64,000 bases of DNA from Brucella rhizosphaerae (GTDB lineage Bacteria > Pseudomonadota > Alphaproteobacteria > Rhizobiales > Rhizobiaceae): assembly GCF_002252475.1 (NCBI RefSeq), contig NZ_NNRK01000035.1, forward strand, positions 62,001 through 126,000. The letters are read 5' to 3'. The first letter of the stretch is position 1; each line of letters opens with the position of its first letter. The notes under the pieces were generated by a model. That model was not told the DNA's origin, made no database searches, and saw only the letters and a list, made by a program, of their open reading frames with translations. Positions 18,401 through 27,788 of this stretch are shown here, piece after piece. Position numbers and translations under genes: made by a program.

Positions 18401-19321
18401 TTGAAAATTTTCATTTTCGGCAGTGTGAACGTGGATGTCAGCGCCAGAATGGCCGCACTGCCGCGCCCCGGCCAAACCGTCAATGCGTCGGGCTATGGCA
18501 TCGGTCTTGGTGGCAAAGGTGCCAATCAGGCCGTGGCCGTGGCAAAGCTCGGCGGCGAAGTTCGCTTTGTTGGTGCCGTTGGCAATGATGCTTTCGGCGA
18601 ACTGGCTGTCAAAGAGATGCAGCAGTTTGGCCTTAACACTGACAGCGTTCGGGTGATTGAAGGTGCCGACACCGGCATGGCGATCATTCAGGTTGAAGAA
18701 GCCGGACAGAATACGATTGCTGTTTGTGCCGGTGCCAATGCGCATTGGTCGCTCTCAGATATCGATGCTTATGCCGAAGATATCGCCAGGGCGAAGATTA
18801 CACTGTTGCAGCGCGAAGTCCCGCATGAAGCCAATTTGGCTGTTGCGAAGGCCGTGAAAGCCGCCGGTGGGGTTGTTTGTCTTGATCCGGCGCCGGTGGG
18901 CGATGCAGGCCGTATGGCGGATCTCATTTCATTGAGTGAAATCATTTCACCCAATGAAACGGAAGCCGCAGAAATTACAGGTATTGAGCCGACGGATATC
19001 GCATCGGCTGAAGCCGCTGCGCGCAAGCTTCTCGAACGCGGACCGAAGATCGTGATCGTCAAGCTCGGTGGGCGCGGCTCATTGCTGGTGACTGCCGATG
19101 AGGTCAAGCATTTTGAGCCGTTCAAGGTGACGGTGGTCGATACGGTTGCAGCTGGTGACAGTTTCAATGGCGGTTTCGCCGTTGCATATTCGCAAGGGCA
19201 GTCGCTGCATGATTGCGTGCGTTTTGCATCCGCTGCAGGAGCGATTGCTGTAACGCGCGCTGGTGCCGGTTCCGCTGCTCCAACGGCAAAAGAAGTCGCG
19301 GAACTTCTCGGAAAAAGCTAA
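18401..19321 (+). CDS. rbsK: Ribokinase
   Basis: A 306-residue PfkB-family sugar kinase that phosphorylates ribose to ribose-5-phosphate. Typical motifs: N-terminal 'FGSVNVD', PfkB signature 1 '[16 protein letters not shown]', and signature 2 '[16 protein letters not shown]' with the catalytic Asp in 'AAGD'. The start is TTG 18401, preceded by GTGGAGAACTCCA; this matches the usual ribokinase N-terminus, and longer in-frame starts add 42 residues unlike the family. The nucleoside hydrolase on the other strand downstream would release the ribose used here. A strong terminator follows at once. Confidence 0.93.
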   Translation: MKIFIFGSVNVDVSARMAALPRPGQTVNASGYGIGLGGKGANQAVAVAKLGGEVRFVGAVGNDAFGELAVKEMQQFGLNTDSVRVIEGADTGMAIIQVEEAGQNTIAVCAGANAHWSLSDIDAYAEDIARAKITLLQREVPHEANLAVAKAVKAAGGVVCLDPAPVGDAGRMADLISLSEIISPNETEAAEITGIEPTDIASAEAAARKLLERGPKIVIVKLGGRGSLLVTADEVKHFEPFKVTVVDTVAAGDSFNGGFAVAYSQGQSLHDCVRFASAAGAIAVTRAGAGSAAPTAKEVAELLGKS

Positions 19322-19336
19322 GCTCAACAATATTGG

Positions 19337-19369
19337 AAAAGCCGCGCTGGTTCTGCCAGCGCGGCTTTT
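19337..19369 (+). terminator. Rho-independent terminator after ribokinase
   Basis: A 14-bp perfect stem, AAAAGCCGCGCTGG (19337-19350) and CCAGCGCGGCTTTT (19356-19369), with a 5-base loop and a T-run. The A-run on the other side lets it also serve the minus-strand gene ending at 19429. Confidence 0.93.
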
Positions 19370-19383
19370 TGCTTATTATTTCG

Positions 19384-19428
19384 CAGGTCTTTTTCCCAGA
19401 ACCGGATCCCACTTTTGGGAGACATGCT
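19384..19428. repeat. Palindromic repeat, CCGGATCCCA...TTTTGGGAGACATGCT type
   Basis: Shares the core 'CCCACTTTTGGGAGACATGCT' with the element at 34501-34549, with weaker left arms. It abuts the nucleoside hydrolase stop codon. Confidence 0.75.
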
Positions 19429-20364
19429 TTACAGAGTTGCCAAACGCTCGGTCAAAAGTGCGAAGAAGCCATCTGCATCGACATCCTTGATGAAGAGTGC
19501 ATTCTTAGGACGATCGGTCACTTCCCACCAATCTACGACAGTTTCGCCAATAGTCAGTTCCGAGTTGATCTCGATTTCAACATTGCAATGACGGCCTGAG
19601 TAAAGCTCTGGCTTCAGCAAATAGGCAATGACGTTTGGATCATGCAGAGGGCCGCCATCGGTGCCGTATTTCGCTTCGTCATAGCGCTCGAAGAATTCGA
19701 GCCATGCCGCCACCACTTCGCCGACATGGGTGCCGATGCCGCGAATGGCAGCAATACGCTTTTCGGTGGTCAGGACTTTGTGCGTCACATCAAGCGGCAT
19801 CATGGTGATCTGGATACCAGACTTGAAGACAACCGATGCCGCATGGGGATCGACATAGATGTTGAATTCCGCCGATGGTGTGATGTTGCCACCTTCGAAA
19901 TAGCCGCCGCCCATCAACACGATTTCCTTGACGCGTTCGGCGATCTTCGGCTCGCGGATCAGTGCGGATGCAATGTTTGTAAGGGGGCCAAGCGGGCAAA
20001 GCGTAACAGTGCCTGGTTCTTCCTTCATCAGTGTCTCGATGATGAAATCGACACCATGCTGTGCCTGAAGCGGCATGGTTGGCTGCGGCAGGTCATAACC
20101 ATCAAGGCCGGTCTTGCCGTGCACATTTTCAGCCGTAACCAGTGGACGTACCAGCGGGCGGATCGAACCGGCGAAGACTTTCGTTTCCGGCTTTTTCGCG
20201 ACTTCGCAGATGGTGCGGGTATTGACCTCAGTGCGGGCCAGCGGGCCGTTGCCAGCAACCGCTGTGATGCCGAGAATATCGAGTTCAGGGCTTGCGAGTG
20301 CCAGAAGAATTCCGACTGCATCGTCCTGACCGGGATCGGTATCGATAATGATTTTACGGGCCAT
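19429..20364 (-). CDS. Nucleoside hydrolase (inosine/uridine-preferring family)
   Basis: A 311-residue N-ribohydrolase that splits nucleosides into base and ribose. The calcium-site motif 'DTDPGQDDAVGI' is at residues 7-18, followed by 'GITAVAGNGPLARTEVNT'. Later 'VLMGGGYFEGGNITPSAEFNIYVDP' and 'LHDPNVIAYLL' complete the family pattern. ATG 20364 follows AGGAAACC; the frame upstream to 20526 overlaps the next gene and lacks a ribosome site. It is the last gene of a nucleoside-uptake operon (20387-26415). It acts in the cytoplasm on the imported nucleoside. Base preference cannot be set from sequence alone. Confidence 0.92.
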   Translation of the reverse strand: MARKIIIDTDPGQDDAVGILLALASPELDILGITAVAGNGPLARTEVNTRTICEVAKKPETKVFAGSIRPLVRPLVTAENVHGKTGLDGYDLPQPTMPLQAQHGVDFIIETLMKEEPGTVTLCPLGPLTNIASALIREPKIAERVKEIVLMGGGYFEGGNITPSAEFNIYVDPHAASVVFKSGIQITMMPLDVTHKVLTTEKRIAAIRGIGTHVGEVVAAWLEFFERYDEAKYGTDGGPLHDPNVIAYLLKPELYSGRHCNVEIEINSELTIGETVVDWWEVTDRPKNALFIKDVDADGFFALLTERLATL

Positions 20365-20386
20365 GATAGGTTTCCTGATAGGGGAT

Positions 20387-21793
20387 TTATAGGGCATTAC
20401 GCGCTGCATCAACCGTCTGGTCGACGAGCGCTTTGAATGAGATTTTCGCCGGGCGGCGCATATAGGTGACGATGTCGTCGGCCAGAAGCGGCTTCGACCA
20501 GCGTTCCGCAATAATGTCGGGGCCATGCTGGATGGCTATCATGCTCAGAATCTGAGCTGCATTGCAGTCAACATCGTGGCCGATGCCACAGACGATTTCG
20601 AGCGTACGGTCGAAATCGCCTTCGCCAAACCACAGTGCCACCACCTGCGCCGCAGCATTTGGCGTGACGTGAATCCAGTTATACTCGGCATATTCCGCAT
20701 CGCATTTTGCCCATGCGTCCTGCCAGTTGCCAGCCACACGGCAGGCATCAAGCGCGAAAGCGAGAACCGCACCATATTCGGTGTCGGTCGAGAAAAGTGC
20801 CGCAGTGGTGACGAGCAATTCGAGAGTGTCGCTGACTGCAAAGGCACGCGCTGCCATGACAGCATTAAACACTTCGCCCAAAATACCATTTCCGGCGTGG
20901 GAGATTTCCGCATCCATCCATGCAAGCCGTGCGGATTCGCGAGCGCGACCCGGCACAACCATGCCGCAAATGGTGCCGCGCATCTGTGCGCCGATCCATT
21001 CATCAAACGGATTGTCGGATGTGCCGGTTTCAGGTGCCGTAAGCCCACGACGCATGTTGGAAAGTGCGATCGCTTCTGCCGACCAGCCAAGCGGGATCAG
21101 CGAGGTCCAGCGTTCGGCAATATCGGCGCTTGTGACGGCAAAGCCCTTGTCGCCAAAGGCTTCCAGAAAGGCGATCTCGAAGGTTATGTCGTCATTATAG
21201 GTGTTGGGCTCGCGCACATAATCGCGTATCGGCCCGAAGACTTCAGCGATGTTTTCGGCTGTATAGCCTTCGAGGGCCGTGCCAGCGGCTGCCCCCACCA
21301 GCTGCGCCATCCAGGCGGCTGCAGTGCGCTCATGAAAATCATCGGAGCCAAGATTATAAGCGACGTCTTCCGGCCAATCGACCGTCGCGTCAAATGCTTC
21401 CCACGATGCATAACGCACGGTCTTTTGCGACGGGTGGTTCGGGTCTGGTTTTGCCGCACGCATCAGCACCCGCAGGCGCATATCGATGCGATAAAGCGTT
21501 TCAAAGTCGCCTTTTCCAAGAGCTGCAAGCCCATCACGCAGAAGCTCGGCATATGGCGCCAGCACGTAGCCCTTGTTTTCGAGCGATTGCAACGCGCCAG
21601 CCATCAGACATTCGGGTGCTGCTGATCCCGGCACATTGCTTTTCCAGAACATTGCCATGAGATCGTCCTGCGCCTTCATGACAGCGCTTGCGTCCCATGT
21701 CTGTTCTTCTGCTGTGCGCACGACAGGTTTGGTGTCGCGCAACAGATCGCGTGTAAGCTCCCAGGCTTTCATGGTTTTCTCATTCTTATGCAT
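20387..21793 (-). CDS. ADP-ribosylglycohydrolase (DraG-like) family protein
   Basis: A 468-residue protein with the ADP-ribosylglycohydrolase metal-site pattern. The first acidic motif is in 'TYNDDITFEIAFLEAFGDKG' and the second is 'GIGHDVDCNAAQIL' near the C-terminus, equivalent to the GxDxDT-type motif. 'AAAGTALEGYTAENIAEVFGPI' also fits the family. The N-terminal 110 residues are extra compared with DraG. ATG 21793 starts five bases from the permease stop codon; ATG 21772 is an alternative. Its place inside a nucleoside import and hydrolysis operon suggests it acts on a small ribosyl compound (ribosyl nucleotide or ADP-ribose-like), rather than on a modified protein. That last point is inference. 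Confidence 0.8.
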   Translation of the reverse strand: MHKNEKTMKAWELTRDLLRDTKPVVRTAEEQTWDASAVMKAQDDLMAMFWKSNVPGSAAPECLMAGALQSLENKGYVLAPYAELLRDGLAALGKGDFETLYRIDMRLRVLMRAAKPDPNHPSQKTVRYASWEAFDATVDWPEDVAYNLGSDDFHERTAAAWMAQLVGAAAGTALEGYTAENIAEVFGPIRDYVREPNTYNDDITFEIAFLEAFGDKGFAVTSADIAERWTSLIPLGWSAEAIALSNMRRGLTAPETGTSDNPFDEWIGAQMRGTICGMVVPGRARESARLAWMDAEISHAGNGILGEVFNAVMAARAFAVSDTLELLVTTAALFSTDTEYGAVLAFALDACRVAGNWQDAWAKCDAEYAEYNWIHVTPNAAAQVVALWFGEGDFDRTLEIVCGIGHDVDCNAAQILSMIAIQHGPDIIAERWSKPLLADDIVTYMRRPAKISFKALVDQTVDAARNAL

Positions 21794-21795
21794 TT

Positions 21796-22692
21796 TCAGG
21801 ATTTCTTCAATTGTTTGGCACGCCGCTGTCTTCTGGCGGCATGCACTGTCAGCACCACGACCGGGACGAGATAAGGGATCATCTGCATCAGCTCGAACGG
21901 TAGTCCAAGGCTTTGTAACGTAATGGCGAGCGATTCTGCTGCGGCAAGTACAAGGCTTGCTGCCAGCGTTCCCCAGGCAGTTCCCTGTCCCATAACCTCC
22001 GCTGCAATAGCAATGAAGCCGCGACCGGCGGTCATGTTCTGGCCGAACCATGTGACATAGCCGAGCGACAGATAGGCACCAGCCGCACCGCCAAATATGC
22101 CTGAAAGAACCAGTGCCTGCATTTGCACGCGTTTGACATGAATGCCCGCCGCGCGTGCGGATTTAGGATCGACACCTGTCGCACGCACATGAAGACCGAA
22201 GCGGGTGCGCATCATCAGGAGGCTGACAGCCGGAACGGCCAGCAATGCTGCAAAGCTCAGTATGTGGACATTGCCGACGTAAGGTATGGCGAGACTTGGC
22301 AGTGCACCGCTCTTTAACGCGCCCGACATGCCCTTGTCACCGGTGGCAAGGAAAAGCCCCAGTGTCGTACCGGAAGCTGCTGCAATATTGAGCGCGATAC
22401 CGGTCATGATAAGATCAGTACCGAGACGGTTGACGGACAAGGACATCAGCCAACCGAGGAAGGCGCCGACAATAAGGGCGGCGAGCAGGCCGATAGCCGG
22501 GCTTCCGGTTGCGGCACTTGCGAGAACCGCAATGAGTGCTGCGGTCAGCATCATGCCTTCCATGCCGATATTCAGCACACCTGCACGGTCGGAGATCATC
22601 ACGCCGAGGGCAGCCAGCAGAAGCGGTGTTGCCACACGCAGGATTGTTGCAATGAAGGAAGGATCGAGAATTTGTGCAAGAACCGCGCTCAT
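21796..22692 (-). CDS. BMP-family nucleoside-type ABC transporter permease 2
   Basis: A 298-residue membrane permease of the branched type used with BMP binding proteins (NupQ/YufQ-like). Features: 'ATPLLLAALGVMISDRAGVLNIGMEGMML' near residues 20-50 and 'RATGVDPKSARAAGIHVKRVQ' in the middle, the ATPase-contact region. ATG 22692 overlaps the upstream permease stop (ATGA). The open frame upstream to 22962 lies inside that permease. It forms the channel with the 22689-23756 product. Confidence 0.92.
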   Translation of the reverse strand: MSAVLAQILDPSFIATILRVATPLLLAALGVMISDRAGVLNIGMEGMMLTAALIAVLASAATGSPAIGLLAALIVGAFLGWLMSLSVNRLGTDLIMTGIALNIAAASGTTLGLFLATGDKGMSGALKSGALPSLAIPYVGNVHILSFAALLAVPAVSLLMMRTRFGLHVRATGVDPKSARAAGIHVKRVQMQALVLSGIFGGAAGAYLSLGYVTWFGQNMTAGRGFIAIAAEVMGQGTAWGTLAASLVLAAAESLAITLQSLGLPFELMQMIPYLVPVVVLTVHAARRQRRAKQLKKS

Positions 22693-23756
22693 GACTGTTC
22701 TCCTTCCCGATTGCGTAAGTTTCGGATCAAACGCAGCACAGTTGGATGATTGTGAATCACGCTGGCTGTCGCCCCCACCATGATGGCAGCGGTGACAAGG
22801 CCTACGACTTCGGTCGGAATGTTCATGTTCCGCGCCAGAAGATCGCCCCCCACCTGAACAAAGCCTAAGAATAACGCGGCCGGAACGATCAGGAACGGGT
22901 TTTCGCGAGCGAGAATTGCAACGACCAGACCAGTCCAGCCATAGCCCGGAAGATCGAGCCAAGCGAAGCGGTTATGCAGGCCCAGAACTTCGAGCGCGCC
23001 CGCCATGCCTGCCACCAGACCGCCAATGATCTGTGCACGCATCACAATGCCTTTGAGCGGTAAGCCAAGATGGTTGGCAAGGCCGGGGCTGGAACCTGCA
23101 ATACGGATATTGAGGCCCGAGCGGGTCCAGTATAGCCAGATACCGCCCGCGATGCAGGCAAGGATCGCAATGATCGAGCCGCTGTTAAGGCGGGTGCCCG
23201 CCAGAAGGCGCTCAAGTTTGGCATCCGCCGGAATGCGCATCGACATCATACCGCCCGCAGCCGGATCGCGAATGACATAGTTGAGCACGAACAGGCCCAA
23301 AAACAGGAAGGCATAGTTCAGAACCAGTGATGTCACCATTTCTGACGCGCCAAAACGCAGGCGCAGCGCTGCCGGAATGGTACAGGCAAAGCTGCCTGCA
23401 ACTGCACCGCACAGAATGGCGACGGGTAGCGAGAACCAGCCGAGCGAAGGCAACAGAACTGCCCCCGCAACAGCACCCAGTCCACCGAGATAAAAGCCGC
23501 TTTCAGCGCCCAGATTGAACAGGCCCGAGCGGAACAGAATGGTGATGGCAAGACCAGTGAGCATGATCGGCGTTGCAGCTTCAACCATATTGCCCATATG
23601 GCGGATACTGCCAAACGGTCCGAGGAAGAAGGTTTTGAGAACGCCTGCCGGATTATCCTGCATCAGTGCCAGCGGCACCAGCAGAGCTGCCATGATGATG
23701 CCGATCACAAGCACGGTCAGAAAAAACGGGATCAGATAGGATATAAATCTACGCAT
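22689..23756 (-). CDS. BMP-family nucleoside-type ABC transporter permease 1
   Basis: A 355-residue permease (NupP/YufP-like) with about ten hydrophobic helices. Features: 'PIMLTGLAITILFRSGLFNLGAESGFYLGG' and 'RIAGSSPGLANHLGLPLKGIVMRAQIIGG', typical for this transporter class. Its start codon shares a base with the ATPase stop (TGATG), so the two are translationally coupled. Confidence 0.92.
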   Translation of the reverse strand: MRRFISYLIPFFLTVLVIGIIMAALLVPLALMQDNPAGVLKTFFLGPFGSIRHMGNMVEAATPIMLTGLAITILFRSGLFNLGAESGFYLGGLGAVAGAVLLPSLGWFSLPVAILCGAVAGSFACTIPAALRLRFGASEMVTSLVLNYAFLFLGLFVLNYVIRDPAAGGMMSMRIPADAKLERLLAGTRLNSGSIIAILACIAGGIWLYWTRSGLNIRIAGSSPGLANHLGLPLKGIVMRAQIIGGLVAGMAGALEVLGLHNRFAWLDLPGYGWTGLVVAILARENPFLIVPAALFLGFVQVGGDLLARNMNIPTEVVGLVTAAIMVGATASVIHNHPTVLRLIRNLRNREGEQS

Positions 23757-25306
23757 CAGGCAACATTCCTCGTGCCAAGCATATACGGGCCGAGAACCGC
23801 TGGAGTGATGTCTGGTCCATTCTTGAGAACGGCGACGATGCGACCATTGAAGAACACGACGATACGGTCGCTGAGCCGCAGCAATTCGTCGAGATCGGCG
23901 CTAACGAGGAGAACGGCACAGCCGCCTTGCGCGACCTCATCCATACGACGATGCAGGAAGGCTGCTGCTGAAACATCGATGCCGCGTGTCGGCTGGTCGG
24001 CGATCAGAAATTTCGGATTTGTGGCAAGTTCCCGTGCGGCGATGAGCTTTTGAGCATTGCCGCCCGATAGCGAATCGAGCCTTTCGGTGATCGCACCTGC
24101 GCGTACCGAATATTGTCTGATCATGCCGCTGACACGCGCTTTGATCGCGTTCCAGCGCAAGAAGGGACCAAAATCAGTTTCGCGATTACCATCCGTGCCA
24201 GCAATGGCATTTTCTGCCAAAGAAAGACCGGGGGCGCCGCCTTGTGAAAAGCGATCGGCTGGCAGATAGGCCAGACCCTTCTTACGCCAGCTTGCGGTTT
24301 TGGCGGAGAGCATGTCTGCACCATTCAAGCGAATGGTCCCGTTACTTGCTTCCATAAGACCTGAGAGAACCGAAACGAGTCCGCGCTGGCCGCTGCCATC
24401 GACACCGGCAACGCCAACAATTTCACCGGCACCGATTGTCAGGCTCACGTCGCGAATGCGGTCAGCGGGATCAAGCGCCTCAATGGTAACGCCTTGCATT
24501 TCAAGGACTGTTTCCGTCGGTCCTTGCTTGTGAGCACGTTCGGGAATATCGACCGCGTGCCCCATGACCATCTGCATGATGGCATCATCAGGCACGTCTG
24601 AAAGCTTTTCAGTGCCGGTGACCATGCCAGCGCGCAAAACGGTGACGTTTTCAGCAAGCTCACGCACTTCGTTGAGTTTGTGCGAAATGAAGAGAATAGT
24701 GATGCCTTCGTCGCGCAGCGCTTTCAGCCTGCGCATCAGCTCTTCGATTTCCGGCGGCGAAAGAACAGCAGTCGGTTCGTCAAGGATCAGGAGACGGGTG
24801 CGGCGCGAAAGGGCTTTGAGAATCTCGATTTTCTGTTGCGAAGCAACGGATAGTGTACCGGTGACCGCATCCGGGTCGGCGTGCAGATCATAATGCTGCA
24901 TCAGCTCTTCGACCATTTTACGAGCACTTACACGGTCGATAAATCCACCCTTTACGGGCTCATTACCAAGAATGATATTTTCAGTGACTGTCAGCGTCGG
25001 CACGAGCGAGAAATGCTGGTGCACCATGCCGATGCCTTTCGCGGCGGCATGTTCCGGCGACCATGAGGCAATGCGCTGACCATCAATGATGATCTCGCCT
25101 GCCGTGGCATTCTCGATGCCGAAGAGGATTTTCATGAGCGTGGATTTGCCAGCGCCGTTCTCGCCGCAAATGGCATGGATGGAACCGGCGCGGATCGAGA
25201 ACGATACGTCTCGTAATGCCTGCGTGCCGTTCGGATAGACCTTGCTCACATTGCGGAAGGCGACGATTGCATCGCCGCCTTCATTGTTTTCAGCTTGTTT
25301 TTTCAC
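23756..25306 (-). CDS. BMP-family nucleoside-type ABC transporter ATP-binding protein (two NBDs)
   Basis: A 516-residue ATPase with two nucleotide-binding domains (NupO/YufO, RbsA-like). Domain 1 has Walker A 'GENGAGKST' and Walker B 'LLILDEPTAVL'. Domain 2 has the degenerate Walker A 'GVDGSGQRG', signature 'LSGGNAQK' and Walker B 'LIADQPTRGID' with Gln instead of Glu. This asymmetry is normal for the family and not a defect. It starts three bases from the binding-protein stop codon, in one operon with both permeases. Confidence 0.94.
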   Translation of the reverse strand: MKKQAENNEGGDAIVAFRNVSKVYPNGTQALRDVSFSIRAGSIHAICGENGAGKSTLMKILFGIENATAGEIIIDGQRIASWSPEHAAAKGIGMVHQHFSLVPTLTVTENIILGNEPVKGGFIDRVSARKMVEELMQHYDLHADPDAVTGTLSVASQQKIEILKALSRRTRLLILDEPTAVLSPPEIEELMRRLKALRDEGITILFISHKLNEVRELAENVTVLRAGMVTGTEKLSDVPDDAIMQMVMGHAVDIPERAHKQGPTETVLEMQGVTIEALDPADRIRDVSLTIGAGEIVGVAGVDGSGQRGLVSVLSGLMEASNGTIRLNGADMLSAKTASWRKKGLAYLPADRFSQGGAPGLSLAENAIAGTDGNRETDFGPFLRWNAIKARVSGMIRQYSVRAGAITERLDSLSGGNAQKLIAARELATNPKFLIADQPTRGIDVSAAAFLHRRMDEVAQGGCAVLLVSADLDELLRLSDRIVVFFNGRIVAVLKNGPDITPAVLGPYMLGTRNVA

Positions 25307-25308
25307 GA

Positions 25309-26415
25309 TCAGGGACGAACCTTATTGCGGATCGCGTTAAGATCCTCGGTGCTCATACCAAACGCGGTTGGAACCGTGATCTTGCCTTCGGAAATCTCAT
25401 CGGAAGCTTTTTTAATGGCGTCCTTCATTTCCTGCGTGGCCATGGAAGCCATATTGCCGTCCTGCACGATGCCAACAGCACCTTCTTTCAGACCAAGCGC
25501 TTCAGCTTTGCCGAAAGGAAGATTACCTTCCTTGAAGCGCTCAAAAGCCTGCAAAAGGCTGACGTCGACGTTTTTGAGAACGGAGCTGACGACCTGCTTG
25601 GCCATCGCTGGATCGCTATCCTTGAAGATGGCTTCCTGATCGGAATCGACACCGAGCACATATTTGCCGGTTTCTTTCGCTGCCGAAAGCTGGCCAAGGC
25701 CGGTTTGCGAGGCGACGACGAAACCAAGCGCCACATCGGAGCGATATTGTGCAAGGCCAAGTTCCTTGCCCTTTGCCGCATCCATGAAGGAGCCTGCATA
25801 GGAAATGGCGATTTTCACGTCCGGCGAGATTGCCTGAGCACCCGCGACATAGCCGACGAGGAAGTCGTTGATAACCGGAATGTCCATGCCGCCGAGGAAG
25901 CCGAGATTCTTGCCGACATCGCCAAGCTTGCCCTGCTTCAGAAGCTCTGCCGCCAGCATTCCGCCCAGATAAGAACCTTCGTTCTGCTTGTACTGGATCG
26001 AATAGACGTTGTCGTAGCCGCCTTCTTCATAAGGCACGCTTGCATCATAGAGGACGTATTTCTTGTCCGGATATTGCTGTGCGACCGAACCGACGGTTTC
26101 CGACATCTGATAGGTGCCGCCAATGATCAGGTCCCAGTCCTGTTCGGACGCATCAAGGAAAACCGGTTCCCATTTGGTTGGATCATCGCCGATTTCCAAA
26201 ATCTTGGTTTCGACGTCGTCGCCATATTTGTCCTTGATCATCTTCATGCCATTGGCAGCGGAATCGAAGAAGGATTTATCGCCGAGCGCGCCATTGATGA
26301 TGAGCAGGATCTTGTCCTGCGCTTGCGCTGCCGTGGTGGCAACAGTGCCCATCGCCGTCGATGCAGCGAGAGCAAAAGCAAGATGCAACATTCCCCGTCT
26401 GGTGGATTTAAACAC
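25309..26415 (-). CDS. BMP-family solute-binding protein
   Basis: A 368-residue periplasmic binding protein of the Bmp/PnrA nucleoside-binding class. A twin-Arg-like start and signal peptide ('RRGMLHLAFALAASTAMG...AAQAQ') are seen. The mature protein begins 'DKILLIINGALGDKSFFDSAANGM', and has 'SIQYKQNEGSYLGGMLAAELLK' and 'FLGGMDIPVINDFLVGYVAG', all typical. No lipobox Cys is visible, so it is soluble in the periplasm. First gene of the import operon. Family members bind purine and pyrimidine nucleosides, matching the nucleoside hydrolase downstream. Confidence 0.92.
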   Translation of the reverse strand: MFKSTRRGMLHLAFALAASTAMGTVATTAAQAQDKILLIINGALGDKSFFDSAANGMKMIKDKYGDDVETKILEIGDDPTKWEPVFLDASEQDWDLIIGGTYQMSETVGSVAQQYPDKKYVLYDASVPYEEGGYDNVYSIQYKQNEGSYLGGMLAAELLKQGKLGDVGKNLGFLGGMDIPVINDFLVGYVAGAQAISPDVKIAISYAGSFMDAAKGKELGLAQYRSDVALGFVVASQTGLGQLSAAKETGKYVLGVDSDQEAIFKDSDPAMAKQVVSSVLKNVDVSLLQAFERFKEGNLPFGKAEALGLKEGAVGIVQDGNMASMATQEMKDAIKKASDEISEGKITVPTAFGMSTEDLNAIRNKVRP

Positions 26416-26598
26416 AACAGAACTCCATTATTTTACATGTCTAGAGATGGAATTTCTGTCTTTGGCTTTTTGCCTTTATTACAGACCCCCACACCTTGCC
26501 CGATCAAACGATGACGGCATGTGGGAGTCAATCTCCAATTTCGGGGGCTGCTGTGGACAAGGTAAGGCTATTGCGTCGAATCCTGTTAAAGCTTTCGA

Positions 26599-27429
26599 TT
26601 ATTTCACGAGTGCCTGGCTCGGATGGCGCAGAGTGGGATCAAAAGGGTTGAGTTTCTCGGTAATAATGGCCGCTTCCTTGCGCAGAAGTTCGGTAATCGT
26701 GTGCTGACGTTTTTCTGTTAATCGTGAGGCCAGTGTGCCGATACTGAGTGCTGCGACAGCTTCACCGCTGCGATTCAGTACAGGAACGCCCAGACCGGAC
26801 ATACCGTCGATCATGTTGAAATTATAGGTAGCGGCACCGGTGCGGCGCACGTCCTCGATCATGATGCGCAGGTCCACCTCATCGACAGTAGCCTTGTCGA
26901 GAATACGCGGCATGTTGAAACGTATGATCGCCTCGCGCTCTTCTTCTGGCAGGAAAGCGAGGATGGCAAGGCTGCCCTGACCGATGCCGAGCGGAACTTT
27001 ACCGCCAATGTCGCCGGTAAAGGAGCGGATCGGAAACGGACCTTCCACACGATCAAGACAGACCGCATCGAAATTGCTGCGCACCAGCAAGAAGACCGTA
27101 TCGTTGAACGTCGTTGAAAGCCGTAAGAGCGACGGGCGCGCGAGGCTCAGAATGCCATCACGCTGACGGGCCTGTGCTGCCATGGCGAAGAAGTCCAGCG
27201 ACAGGCGATAGGCTTTCTTGTCGGGAAGCTGCTCGACAAGGTCCTCGGCAATCAGCGTCTTCAACAAACGATGGGCCGAAGGCTGGCTCAATTCGAGATC
27301 GCGCGCCAGATCAATGAGGCGGACACCGTCTTCCGTGCTTGCTGCCAGACCTTTCAAAATATGGATTGCCTTCACCAGACTTGAGTTAAGCGAGGCACCA
27401 GATTTCGTATTCTCTGATATATCATCCAT
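26599..27429 (-). CDS. IclR-family transcriptional regulator
   Basis: A 276-residue regulator with an N-terminal winged helix ('LVKAIHILKGLAA...RLIDLARDLELSQPSAHRLLKTL', residues ~18-65) and an IclR effector domain ('VFLLVRSNFDAVCLDRVEG', 'GVPVLNRSGEAVAALSIGT'). It lies upstream of the nucleoside importer on the same strand and divergent from the operon at 27789. It could control either one. Effectors of this family are small metabolites. Confidence 0.92.
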   Translation of the reverse strand: MDDISENTKSGASLNSSLVKAIHILKGLAASTEDGVRLIDLARDLELSQPSAHRLLKTLIAEDLVEQLPDKKAYRLSLDFFAMAAQARQRDGILSLARPSLLRLSTTFNDTVFLLVRSNFDAVCLDRVEGPFPIRSFTGDIGGKVPLGIGQGSLAILAFLPEEEREAIIRFNMPRILDKATVDEVDLRIMIEDVRRTGAATYNFNMIDGMSGLGVPVLNRSGEAVAALSIGTLASRLTEKRQHTITELLRKEAAIITEKLNPFDPTLRHPSQALVK

Positions 27430-27788
27430 AAAATTGCTTCCAAATTCTGTATTATGAAAGAAATATATAATTTATTCCGAAATTGAAAATTATAATTTGT
27501 AATCGCTCAAAATTTTCTGCCATTTGAAATCGTCGCCAATGGGAAGGTCAGGCAAGGCATTGAATGGATGCCGAGCGGATCGGCGGTATTTGCTTCAGAC
27601 CTGGGGAACGCTGCGACTGCACAAGCGGTCGGAGGTCACGCGTTCAGAAACCAAGTCTGATAAGCGCGCAAATGCGCGATCAAGCCGCTCCCCTCAGCCA
27701 GTCCTATGAAGAGGCGACGTGAACCAACATCGCGGCGCTTCCGGTCCCCCACTTTGACTGGCGGAAGTCTTGCCGAGAGGGAGACGCA
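27430..27788. promoter_or_regulatory. Divergent regulatory gap between iclR-type gene and ABC/dehydrogenase operon
   Basis: About 360 bases with no convincing gene. The first 100 bases are very AT-rich and hold a perfect 12-bp palindrome, AAATTATAATTT, at 27487-27498. That fits a regulator site, possibly for the adjacent IclR protein, but this is untested. A GAGAGGGAG stretch at 27776-27784 is the ribosome site of the 27789 gene. Confidence 0.45.

Noticed and set aside
24060-24400. Degenerate second ATPase domain as a possible defect
   Set aside because: The altered Walker motifs in domain 2 are normal for BMP-type dual ATPases.
25216-26514. 432-codon plus-strand ORF
   Set aside because: Opposite strand of the BMP binding-protein gene; no family resemblance.
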